From contig CAZDSS010000021.1 of assembly GCA_964508185.1 (NCBI GenBank), positions 1 to 30,497 of the forward strand: 30,497 bases of DNA. The letters are read 5' to 3'. Positions within the stretch are counted from its first letter, which is position 1, and every line of letters begins with the position of its first letter. Under the pieces are notes generated by a model. The model was not told the origin of the DNA, did not search any database, and saw nothing but the letters and a program-made list of their open reading frames with translations. This DNA is from CAZDSS01 sp964508185 (GTDB lineage Bacteria; Pseudomonadota; Alphaproteobacteria; Sphingomonadales; Govanellaceae). Positions 15,630 to 22,591 of this stretch are shown in pieces. The position numbers were made by a program, and so were the translations under genes.

Positions 15630-16609
15630 GCCGCGCGTCCGCCGTCCTTTTGGTCATGCTGCCGCTCGTCATGCTGCTCGCCCTCATGGTGGGAAGCGTC
15701 GCCGTCGCGCCGCGGGATCTTCTGGCCGCGCTCTTGGGGGCCGGGGATGAACGGCTCCGAGCGGTCATCATGGAAATCCGCCTGCCGCGCCTTCTGCTTG
15801 GCGCGCTCGTGGGCGGAAGCCTCGGCCTCGCCGGGGCGGCGCTGCAGGGCCTGTTGCGCAATCCGCTGGCCGATCCCGGCGTCGTCGGCGTGTCCGCCGC
15901 GGCGGCGCTCGGCGCCGTGGTCGCCATCCATTTCGGGCTTGCGGCGATGTCTCCCCTCATGGTGCCGGGGCTTGCGATCGTAACCAGCCTCCTTGCGACC
16001 GCCGTTCTTTATGTGGTGGCGCGGCGCGATGCCAGTGTGCTGACCCTGATCCTCGCGGGCGTCGCCCTGTCGAGCTTCGCCAATGCCCTGACCTCGCTCG
16101 TCATCAATCTCGCGCCCAATCCCTATTCGCTGAACGACATCGTCATGTGGCTCCTCGGCTCCCTCAGCAACCGCAGCACCGGCGACCTGTGGCTGGCGCT
16201 GCCCTTCATCGCCGCGGGAAGCCTGCTTCTTTTCATATGCGGCCGGTCGCTGGATGCCCTGACCCTGGGCGAGGATACGGCGCGCACCCTCGGCGTCGAT
16301 CTCGCCCGCCTGCGCCTGCTCGTGGTCGGCGGCACGGCGCTTGCTGTGGGGGCCGGGGTGGCGGTCGCCGGGGCCATCGGCTTCGTCGGGCTCGTGGTGC
16401 CTCACCTGGTGCGGCCCTTCGTGGGCCATGTGCCGTCGCGGCTCCTTCTGCCCTCCGCGCTCGGCGGCGCGCTGCTCGTGGTGCTCGCCGATCTCCTGGT
16501 GCGGCTGGCGCCCGGAGAGCATGAACTGAAGCTCGGGGTGGTGACGGCGCTCATCGGCACGCCCTTCTTCTTCCATCTCCTGCTTTCGACCCGGAGGGCC
16601 ATGCGATGA
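15626..16609 (+). CDS. btuC: Cobalamin ABC transporter permease (FecCD family)
   Basis: A 327-residue inner-membrane permease with about ten hydrophobic helices. It shows the FecCD-family motifs RLPRLLLGALVGGSLGLAGAALQGLLRNPLADP (residues about 52-84, the conserved first transmembrane pair). It also has the coupling-helix segment ARTLGVDLARLR (about 216-228) and GAIGFVGLVVPHLVRPFVGH near the C-terminus. It would form a dimer with two ATPase subunits. The start ATG overlaps the btuF stop as ATGA and the end overlaps btuD in the same way, so btuFCD are translationally coupled. Cobalamin as substrate is deduced from the riboswitch and btuB. Confidence 0.93.
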   Translation: MSRASAVLLVMLPLVMLLALMVGSVAVAPRDLLAALLGAGDERLRAVIMEIRLPRLLLGALVGGSLGLAGAALQGLLRNPLADPGVVGVSAAAALGAVVAIHFGLAAMSPLMVPGLAIVTSLLATAVLYVVARRDASVLTLILAGVALSSFANALTSLVINLAPNPYSLNDIVMWLLGSLSNRSTGDLWLALPFIAAGSLLLFICGRSLDALTLGEDTARTLGVDLARLRLLVVGGTALAVGAGVAVAGAIGFVGLVVPHLVRPFVGHVPSRLLLPSALGGALLVVLADLLVRLAPGEHELKLGVVTALIGTPFFFHLLLSTRRAMR

Positions 16610-17385
16610 GCGGGAATGCGGGAAATTCCGGCGGAATTGTCGTCGAAAATCTGAGCGTCGAGCTCGGCGGCCGCCGCGTCCTCGATTCCTTGGGCTTCCA
16701 CGCTCCGGCGGGCATGGTGACGGGACTGATCGGTCCCAACGGCGCGGGCAAGACCACGGTGCTGCGGGCGCTTCTCGGTCTCGTGCCGCGGCGGTCCGGC
16801 CGGGTGAGCCTCGACGGCAGGGCGCTCGACGGCCTCGATCCGCGGGAGCGTGCCCGCGCGCTCGCCTACCTTCCCCAGGGCTGCCCCGTCCATTGGCCGC
16901 TGACGGTCGAACGCCTCGTCTCTCTCGGCCGGCTGCCTCACCAGGATCCCTGGCGGCGGCCCCGTCCTGAGGACGCGGCGGCGATCGAGGCCGCCATGCG
17001 GGCGACCGACATGCTCCACCTGAGGGACCGACCGGCGACCGAGCTTTCGGGCGGCGAGCGCATGCGCGCGCTCCTCGCCCGGGCGCTTGCCGGGGAGGCG
17101 CCGGTCCTGCTCGCCGACGAGCCCGTGGCAGCGCTCGACCCCCGCCACGCGCTTTCGACCATGGAGCTCTTCGCCGATCTCGCGGCGCGGGGGCGGACGA
17201 TCGTGCTCGTCCTCCACGATCTGGGGCTCGCCGCCCGATTCTGCGGCAGGCTCCTCCTCATGGATCGCGGGCGCATGGCGGCCGCGGGCGCGCCCCGATC
17301 CGTCCTCGCCCCAGACCTGCTCGCCGCCGTCTATGGCGTGCGGCCGCGGGGCGATCTGACGCAATCGGGATTCGATGCCGCATGA
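16606..17385 (+). CDS. btuD: Cobalamin ABC transporter ATP-binding protein
   Basis: A 259-residue ABC ATPase. Walker A is GPNGAGKT (43-50), the Q-loop is Gln91 in YLPQG, the signature is LSGGE (147-151), Walker B is VLLADE ending Asp171-Glu172, the D-loop is ALDP, and the H-loop is His204 in VLHDLG. All catalytic residues are present. It follows btuC with an ATGA overlap. The C-terminal RGDLTQSGFDAA is a short tail typical of the FecE/BtuD group. It is the last gene of the B12 module, and a perfect hairpin follows directly after its stop. Confidence 0.94.
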   Translation: MSGNAGNSGGIVVENLSVELGGRRVLDSLGFHAPAGMVTGLIGPNGAGKTTVLRALLGLVPRRSGRVSLDGRALDGLDPRERARALAYLPQGCPVHWPLTVERLVSLGRLPHQDPWRRPRPEDAAAIEAAMRATDMLHLRDRPATELSGGERMRALLARALAGEAPVLLADEPVAALDPRHALSTMELFADLAARGRTIVLVLHDLGLAARFCGRLLLMDRGRMAAAGAPRSVLAPDLLAAVYGVRPRGDLTQSGFDAA

Positions 17386-17387
17386 CG

Positions 17388-17408
17388 CCGCCCTATGCCA
17401 TAGGGCGG
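17388..17408 (+). other. Perfect hairpin at the 3' end of the btu operon
   Basis: A 10-bp perfect stem (17388-17397 with 17399-17408) with a one-base centre begins two bases after the btuD stop. No T-run follows, so it could protect the 3' end or act with Rho rather than end transcription by itself. Confidence 0.45.
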
Positions 17409-17767
17409 ATCGGGCGGTTCTCCTGCGCCTGGGGCAGCTGCCAAATGTCCGGCGCCGCTCGATAAATACCGCCGGTGAGGTGTCGCGGCTCCATCCAGAA
17501 GCGCCAAGCCTTTCGGGGATTCGATCTAGGACCATCGGCGGAATCGACAGGCCGGGGATCGTTAATAAATATAAGTGCGGATTAACCGCCGATTCATACT
17601 TTCTTCCGTAAGCTCATGACGTGCAATCGGCGGCCGGGGCAAATGTCCCCCTGCATGAGGCACCAGCGACCGCCGGCGGACCATTGAGGAACACTCCGTC
17701 ATCAGGCCTGCTTCACCGCCCCGCGTACCTTGTCGTTCCGGGGCACGATCTGAAGGAGTTTGGATAG
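17409..17767 (+). other. Intergenic region between btuD and the small protein gene
   Basis: About 360 bases without a convincing gene. It contains an AT-rich patch with TCGACA (17544-17549) and TATAAG/TAAATA-like boxes around 17566-17575, a possible but weak promoter for the small gene downstream. A 9-bp inverted repeat (17586-17594 and 17625-17633, CCGCCGATT/AATCGGCGG) with a 30-base loop lies just after it and could be an operator or an RNA stem. Confidence 0.3.
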
Positions 17768-17962
17768 ATGCTTGCAGTCCGTCACGAGAATCCGATCGAC
17801 GAAGCCGTCAAGGCCCAACCCGCAGCCGCTTGCGACCATCAGCGGGAACTGGCCGAGCTTCTCGTCCGCCATCTCGGCCCCCAGGGCGCGGCCCGCGCCT
17901 GCCGGGAGAACCACTGGCAGGGCGTGATGGAGATCGTCGAATCCCTGTCCGCCGCCCATTGA
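17768..17962 (+). CDS. Small conserved-looking protein of unknown function, 64 residues
   Basis: A 64-residue soluble protein with no signal peptide, mostly helical in appearance (ELAELLVRHLGPQGAARACRENHWQGVMEIVESL). The GAAGGAG ribosome site at 17751-17757 ends ten bases before the ATG and is one of the best in the window. Third-position GC matches neighbouring real genes, and a strong terminator follows 68 bases after the stop. The ACRENHWQGVMEIV segment recalls short uncharacterised proteins of Rhodospirillales-type bacteria, but I cannot name a family. It appears to be a single-gene unit. Confidence 0.65.
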   Translation: MLAVRHENPIDEAVKAQPAAACDHQRELAELLVRHLGPQGAARACRENHWQGVMEIVESLSAAH

Positions 17963-17976
17963 GGTTTCCGCGCGAA

Positions 17977-18001
17977 TCCGGACGCCGGTCAGAAGTCCGG
18001 A
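17977..18001 (+). other. Inverted repeat downstream of the small protein gene
   Basis: TCCGGAC (17977-17983) and GTCCGGA (17995-18001) form a perfect 7-bp stem with an 11-base loop, just ahead of the terminator hairpin at 18030. Two stems in a row suggest a structured 3' end. Confidence 0.4.
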
Positions 18002-18029
18002 CAATCTTCCACTCTCCCGACCAACAAAC

Positions 18030-18061
18030 GGGCTCCGCGCAGCTGCCGGGGCCCATTTTTT
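18030..18061 (+). terminator. Rho-independent terminator after the small protein gene
   Basis: GGGCTCC (18030-18036) pairs with GGGGCCC (18048-18054), with one G-U pair and an 11-base loop, followed one base later by six T (18056-18061). This is the classic intrinsic terminator form. Confidence 0.8.
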
Positions 18062-18768
18062 GTGCAGGTCCGGCGCGCGATCTGCCGCGCCATATGGCAC
18101 GACCGTGACGGCCCCCGGAGATCCCGCACCCGGCGCAGCCCTTCGGGCGGCCTATCCGACGCCGGCCCGGGAACTTTCCTAACTTGCGAACACTTAACGT
18201 CAAATCCGGATTGCCTCGGCGCCCGGCGTCACCGCTGGCATGCGCTTTGCAATTTTGATTGCTGCGTTGCCGTCTGAAAGCCGCGCGACTAGATGGTGGG
18301 TTCGTCCGGACAGGTCTTGCGCAAGGTCTTGATCAGCTCCGACCTTTTGGGATATCGTGCGTTCCTGTTCCGGCCGAAGAGCCATAAAAGCGACAAAATT
18401 CTTCGGTGGCCGGTACAGAAAAAGCGGCAGAAATAAGCCGCAGCGAACTATGTGGCCGAAAGGCCGGACCGCCTTTAGGTGGGGCGTAGTTTCGATAAGA
18501 CCAAGCCCCGGACGAGGGACGTGATCAGGTGGAACGCGCACGGGCTTCTTGGCTGAGGCCAAGAGGAATGCGGGCTTATTATGTCCGGGGATCCGACGGG
18601 GTTTGGGTCTCCTGTGTATGAGGAGAGGCTATCGAATGCTGATGGGGTTGGAGGGGTATCGCCGCTCGACGGGTGGAATCCATGGCCAGCTCAGGTCTTT
18701 GGCGGCGCAAGCGCCCACAAAGCAATCTTGTCTATAAATCACTTCACGAAAATACGTTAGGAAGCCGT
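18062..18768 (+). other. 700-bp structured non-coding region ahead of the TonB operon
   Basis: No open frame here has gene-like codon use on either strand. Several hairpins are visible. GCGGC-AGAAATAA-GCCGC lies near 18424-18441. GGCC-GAAA-GGCC near 18453-18464 is a GNRA tetraloop. The strongest is a 9-bp stem with one T-G pair and a TGAG loop at 18545-18566. The AT content is higher than in the flanking genes. TATAAA at 18733-18738 lies 31 bases before the DUF3450 start but lacks a good -35. The stretch may hold a long 5' untranslated leader, a small RNA, or distant promoters; nothing in it matches an RNA family I recognise. Confidence 0.35.
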
Positions 18769-19554
18769 ATGACGAAGCAACAAGTTAGAACGCGCGTTCT
18801 GTCTGCTGTCGCGGCCCTCGGCCTGATGGGGGCGGCGGGCGCGGCGCAAGCCGATACGCTGGAGGACATCCTCCAGGTCGGGGTGGAGACGCAGCAGCTG
18901 GCGCAGGCGTCTCAGCAGCGCATCGACAAGATCGTCGAGGACACCAATGGTCTGGCCCAGAAGTACAAGACCATTCTGAAGGAAATCGACGGCCTCAAGG
19001 TCTACAACCAGCAGCTCGAGAAGCAGATCTCCAACCAGAAGAAGGAGATGGTGGAGCTTTCCAACTCCATCGAGCGCGTGACCGAGGTGGAGCGCCAGAT
19101 CACCCCGCTGATGATGCGCATGGTCGATTCCCTCGAGCGCTTCATCGAGCTCGACATTCCCTTCCAGATCGAGGTTCGCCGCGAGGGCATCAAGCGCCTG
19201 CGCGACCTGATGGACCGCTCCGACGTCGCGACTTCCGAAAAGTTCCGCAACGTGCTCGACGCCTATCAGATCGAATCCGCCTACGGCCGCAGCTTCGAGG
19301 CCTATGAAGGCGTGATCGAGGTGGACGGCCAGCAGCAGAACGTGGACTTCCTGCAGGTCGGCCGCATCGCGCTTCTCTATCTCTCGCGCGACGGTTCGGT
19401 GGCCGGCGCCTGGAATCAGGCGACCCGCAGCTGGGAACGGCTGCCCGATCGCTATGCCTCCTCCATCACTCAAGGTTTGCGGGTGGCGCGTAAGCAGGCC
19501 GCTGCCGACCAGTTGTTGATCCTCCCGGTTCCCGCTCCGGAGAAAGCCCAATGA
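18769..19554 (+). CDS. DUF3450 periplasmic coiled-coil protein of the TonB2-type operon
   Basis: A 261-residue exported protein. The signal peptide (residues 1-29, ending GAAQA) is followed by a long helical coiled coil (about 35-115, with KYKTILKEIDGLKVYNQQLEKQISNQKKEMVEL). A conserved domain (about 120-240) contains IPFQIEVRREGIKRLRDLM, SEKFRNVLDAYQIESAYGR and GRIALLYLSRDG. This matches the DUF3450 family, which is almost always encoded with ExbB/ExbD/TonB genes. AGGAAG lies five bases before the ATG at 18769. The stop overlaps the next gene as ATGA. Its biochemical role is unknown; a periplasmic partner of the TtpC-like subunit is the likely guess. Confidence 0.9.
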   Translation: MTKQQVRTRVLSAVAALGLMGAAGAAQADTLEDILQVGVETQQLAQASQQRIDKIVEDTNGLAQKYKTILKEIDGLKVYNQQLEKQISNQKKEMVELSNSIERVTEVERQITPLMMRMVDSLERFIELDIPFQIEVRREGIKRLRDLMDRSDVATSEKFRNVLDAYQIESAYGRSFEAYEGVIEVDGQQQNVDFLQVGRIALLYLSRDGSVAGAWNQATRSWERLPDRYASSITQGLRVARKQAAADQLLILPVPAPEKAQ

Positions 19555-20933
19555 GAAAAGTAGTCGTTACCGCACTCGCCCTCGTGTTCGGCGGCATGGC
19601 CGCCGTGGCGTCGGCCCAGGAGGTTCAGGGCAAGGCGCAGAGCCTTGATCAGCTTCTCGAGCTCGTCCGTCAGGGCAAGGTCGCCGAAACCGAAGAACAT
19701 CGCAAGCGGGAGCAGGAATTCCTCCGCAACAAGGCGCAGCAGCAGCAGCTGATCGACCGCGCCGTGGCGGATCGCACCGCGCAGGAAAAGCGCAGCGAGC
19801 AGCTTGAAGGCGTGTTCCAGGACAACGAGCGTCAGCTCGCCGCCCTCGAGCAGCAGCTCCAGGATCGCCTTGGCTCGCTCAAGGAACTCTTCGGTGTGCT
19901 GCAGCAGGTCGCCGGCGACGCCCGCGCCACCTTCGAGCAGTCCATCATCAGCGCCCAGTATCCGGGCCGCGAAAAGGCCCTCAGCGAACTCATCGAGAAG
20001 ACCGCGGGCGGCAGCCGTCTGCCCTCGATCGAGGAAATCGAAGGCCTGTGGTTCGAAGTGCAGCGCGAGATGACCGAATCCGGCAAGGTCGTTGCCTTCC
20101 CGGCCACCGTCATCCTGCCCGACGGCTCGCGTGAAGAGCGCGAAGTGGTCCGCGTCGGCACCTTCAACCTGGTGTCCAACGGCGAATTCGTCGACTGGCT
20201 GCCGACCACCCAGACCCTCGCCACCTTCGTCCGTCAGCCGGCCGGCCGCTTCATGTCCGCCGCGGCTGACTTCCAGAAGGCGGAATCCGGCACCCTCGCC
20301 CAGTTCCCGGTCGACCCGTCGCGCGGTGCCATCCTGTCGCTCCTCGTGCAGGCCCCGAGCCTTGCCGAGCGTGTCGAGCAGGGCGGTCTCGTGGGTTACG
20401 TGATCCTCGGCGTCGGCGTGATCGGCCTCATCCTCATCATCGAGCGCCTGATCTATCTGACCCTGGTCAACCGCAAGGTTCAGGCCCAGATCCGCAGCAA
20501 CACCATCTCCACCGACAACCCGCTGGGCCGCGTGCTCTCGGTCTACCAGCAGAACAAGGACGTGGACGTGGAGACGCTGGAGCTGAAGCTCGATGAGGCG
20601 ATCATGAAGGAAATGCCGCCGCTCGAACGCTTCATCGCGGTCATCAAGATCATCTCCGCCGTCGCTCCGCTCCTGGGTCTCCTTGGTACGGTGACCGGCA
20701 TGATCCAGACCTTCCAGGCGATGACGCTGTTCGGCACGGGCGACCCCAAGCTGATGGCTGGCGGTATCTCCCAGGCCCTCGTCACCACCGTGCAGGGTCT
20801 CGTGGTTGCGCTGCCCACGCTGTTCTTCTGGAGCGTCATCTCCGGTCTGAGCCGGCGTGTTGTTCACACCCTCGAAGAGCAGAGCGCGGGTATCGTCGCT
20901 GTGCACGCCGAGCAGGAGAACAAGGGAGCGTAA
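19551..20933 (+). CDS. TtpC-like MotA/TolQ/ExbB proton-channel protein with periplasmic N-terminal extension
   Basis: A 460-residue protein, about twice ExbB length. The signal peptide (1-23) precedes a periplasmic coiled-coil region (about 30-125) and a folded domain (about 130-260). The ExbB core follows: a helix at about 275-300 (VGYVILGVGVIGLILIIERLIYL), then SAVAPLLGLLGTVTGMIQTFQAM and ISQALVTTVQGLVVALPTLFFWSVIS. These are the channel helices of TolQ/ExbB. Extended forms of this kind are the TtpC proteins of the Vibrio TonB2 system, where TtpC is needed in addition to ExbB2-ExbD2. The start overlaps the DUF3450 stop by four bases. Confidence 0.9.
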   Translation: MRKVVVTALALVFGGMAAVASAQEVQGKAQSLDQLLELVRQGKVAETEEHRKREQEFLRNKAQQQQLIDRAVADRTAQEKRSEQLEGVFQDNERQLAALEQQLQDRLGSLKELFGVLQQVAGDARATFEQSIISAQYPGREKALSELIEKTAGGSRLPSIEEIEGLWFEVQREMTESGKVVAFPATVILPDGSREEREVVRVGTFNLVSNGEFVDWLPTTQTLATFVRQPAGRFMSAAADFQKAESGTLAQFPVDPSRGAILSLLVQAPSLAERVEQGGLVGYVILGVGVIGLILIIERLIYLTLVNRKVQAQIRSNTISTDNPLGRVLSVYQQNKDVDVETLELKLDEAIMKEMPPLERFIAVIKIISAVAPLLGLLGTVTGMIQTFQAMTLFGTGDPKLMAGGISQALVTTVQGLVVALPTLFFWSVISGLSRRVVHTLEEQSAGIVAVHAEQENKGA

Positions 20934-20934
20934 T

Positions 20935-21462
20935 ATGCTCGAGCTCTATCAAGTCTTCGAGCAGGTCCGCGACTTCATGGAACGTGGTGGTCCTATTCTG
21001 ACCTGGATCGGGGTCACCACCTTCATCATGTGGGTCATCATCATCGAGAGGTTGATCTACTTCTCGGGACCGTCTCGGAGAGAGATCGAGAAGGCCTATG
21101 CGGCCTGGGAGGCGCGCAAGGAGCGCAAGTCGTGGTACGCGCATCAGATCCGCGAAGCCATGGTTTCCCAGGTCCGCATGAACCTGAATGCCGGTCTGTC
21201 GACCATCAAGACGCTGACCGCCATTTGCCCCCTGCTCGGCCTTCTTGGAACGGTAACGGGCATGATCGTGGTCTTCGACGTCATGGCTCTCCTTGGCAGC
21301 GGCAACGTCCGCGCCATGGCGAGCGGCGTCTCGCGCGCCACCATTCCGACCATGTCGGGCATGGTGGCCGCGCTCTCCGGAGTGTTTGCCATGACCTATC
21401 TGCAGCGGCGCGCCCGCCAGCAGACGGCACTCCTCGAAGATCACCTGACCATGGACCATTGA
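20935..21462 (+). CDS. exbB: ExbB-type proton channel subunit (second copy)
   Basis: A 175-residue compact MotA/TolQ/ExbB protein. It has three hydrophobic helices: about 22-40 (ILTWIGVTTFIMWVIIIERLIYF), 93-115 (ICPLLGLLGTVTGMIVVFDVM) and 130-155 (SGVSRATIPTMSGMVAALSGVFAM). The GLLGTVTGM motif is diagnostic. The short length fits the ExbB2 form found with TtpC. AAGGGAG ends six bases before the ATG at 20935, and the previous gene stops at 20933. It would form the pentameric channel around an ExbD dimer and use proton flow to energise TonB. Confidence 0.92.
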   Translation: MLELYQVFEQVRDFMERGGPILTWIGVTTFIMWVIIIERLIYFSGPSRREIEKAYAAWEARKERKSWYAHQIREAMVSQVRMNLNAGLSTIKTLTAICPLLGLLGTVTGMIVVFDVMALLGSGNVRAMASGVSRATIPTMSGMVAALSGVFAMTYLQRRARQQTALLEDHLTMDH

Positions 21463-21472
21463 GGACACGTTT

Positions 21473-21874
21473 ATGCGCAGACATTCCAGCGAGGCCGAAC
21501 AATCCGAAATCGACATGACCCCGATGCTCGACATCGTGTTCATCATGTTGATCTTCTTCATCGTTACCGCCTCCTTCGTGAAGGAAGCCGGCGTCGAGGT
21601 CTCCCGCCCCGACGCCCAGACCGCGGTCAAGCAGGACAAGGCCAACATCCTGATTGCCGTGACCGAAAAGGGCGAGGTCTGGCTGCAGCGCCGCCAGATC
21701 GACCCCCGGGCCGTGCGCGCCAACGTCGAGCGCCTGCGGGCCGAGAACCCCGAGGGATCGGTAGTGATCCAGGCCGACAGAAATGCTAGAGTAGGCCTTA
21801 CGACTCAGGTGATCGACGCGGTGCGCGAAGCCGGGGTCATGGACTATGTTCTGGCTACGCAGGAGGGCCAATGA
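21473..21874 (+). CDS. exbD: ExbD/TolR biopolymer transport protein
   Basis: A 133-residue inner-membrane protein. The SEIDMTPMLDIVFIMLIFFIVTASF segment (11-35) is the ExbD single transmembrane helix, with the essential proton-carrying Asp20 in PMLDIVF. The periplasmic domain has the family pattern SVVIQADRNARVGLTTQVIDAVREAGV near the C-terminus. An AGGAC ribosome site precedes the ATG, 10 bases after the exbB stop. The stop overlaps the tonB start as ATGA. Confidence 0.94.
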   Translation: MRRHSSEAEQSEIDMTPMLDIVFIMLIFFIVTASFVKEAGVEVSRPDAQTAVKQDKANILIAVTEKGEVWLQRRQIDPRAVRANVERLRAENPEGSVVIQADRNARVGLTTQVIDAVREAGVMDYVLATQEGQ

Positions 21875-22482
21875 TCATCGCACGGTACGGCACAGCCCTG
21901 ATCGTCGCTGGCCTCATCACCTTCGGCTTGTTCTTCCTGATGCAGCTGCTGATCGCCACCGGCGAGAAGGCCATCGTCGATAACGTGGTGGGCCATCGGG
22001 TGGAAATCGGACAGGTTCAGCGGCAGCAGGAAGTCCGTACCCGCGAACGCAAGCCCGAGAAGCCCCAGGAGCCGGAGGCTCCGCCGGAGACTCCGGAAAT
22101 CCCGAAGGTCGACACGACGAAGCCCAACGCGGAAGCCATCAACATGAACTTCGCGGGCTCCTTCCAGCCCACGGTTCAGGGCGGCATCGGCGTGGGCGCG
22201 CCCTCGGACGGGGACTATCTCCCCATCGTCCGGGTGCAGCCGGTCTATCCCCGCCGCGCGGCGGAACGCGGCATCGAAGGCTGGGTGGTCGTGGAACTGA
22301 CGGTGACCGCGGCCGGTACCACCACCGATATCCGCGTCGTGGATGCCGAACCCAAGGGCATCTTCGACCAGGCGGCCATCAAGGCGGCGGAGAAGTTCAA
22401 GTACAAGCCGCGCATGGTGGACGGGGTCGGCGTGCCGGTTTCGGGCGTCCTCTACAAGTTCACCTTCGAACTTGAAAAATAA
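21871..22482 (+). CDS. tonB: TonB energy transducer
   Basis: A 203-residue TonB protein of TonB2 length. An N-terminal membrane helix (about 8-30) is followed by a proline/glutamate/lysine-rich spacer (about 60-90, KPEKPQEPEAPPETPEIPK). The C-terminal TonB domain (about 120-203) runs from VQPVYPRRAAERGIEGWVVV through FKYKPRMVDGVGVPVSGVLYKF. The YP motif and the closing strand FTFELEK fit. The spacer is shorter than in E. coli TonB. It contacts TonB boxes of outer-membrane receptors, and BtuB encoded upstream is one candidate. The start overlaps exbD. A very strong hairpin follows its stop. Confidence 0.93.
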   Translation: MIIARYGTALIVAGLITFGLFFLMQLLIATGEKAIVDNVVGHRVEIGQVQRQQEVRTRERKPEKPQEPEAPPETPEIPKVDTTKPNAEAINMNFAGSFQPTVQGGIGVGAPSDGDYLPIVRVQPVYPRRAAERGIEGWVVVELTVTAAGTTTDIRVVDAEPKGIFDQAAIKAAEKFKYKPRMVDGVGVPVSGVLYKFTFELEK

Positions 22483-22490
22483 GCGGCAGA

Positions 22491-22520
22491 TTTCATCGCG
22501 GCGGCGACGCCGCGATGAAG
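22491..22520 (+). other. Strong intra-operon hairpin with GNRA-type loop between tonB and the TPR gene
   Basis: Bases 22492-22503 and 22508-22519 form a perfect 12-bp stem closed by a GCGA tetraloop, extended by one T-G pair. It starts nine bases after the tonB stop. The next bases are GACGCCCCTC, so no T-run is present. It more likely stabilises or divides the transcript than terminates it. The TPR gene start lies 72 bases further on. Confidence 0.65.
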
Positions 22521-22591
22521 ACGCCCCTCATAGAGTCTCCGCTATCGACGGCTTCGCTTAGGCAAGGTCTCGATCAACGTGAAATGGACGT

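Noticed and set aside
18200..18562. 120-codon minus-strand frame in the large intergenic region
   Set aside because: Composition is not gene-like, no ribosome site, no recognisable domain; kept as non-coding.
18581..18760. 59-codon frame ending just before the DUF3450 ribosome site
   Set aside because: Third-position bases are not GC-rich as in real genes here, and no ribosome site is seen.
22491..22520. Hairpin after tonB as an intrinsic terminator
   Set aside because: No T-run follows, and the TPR gene belongs to the same conserved operon type with a true terminator after it.
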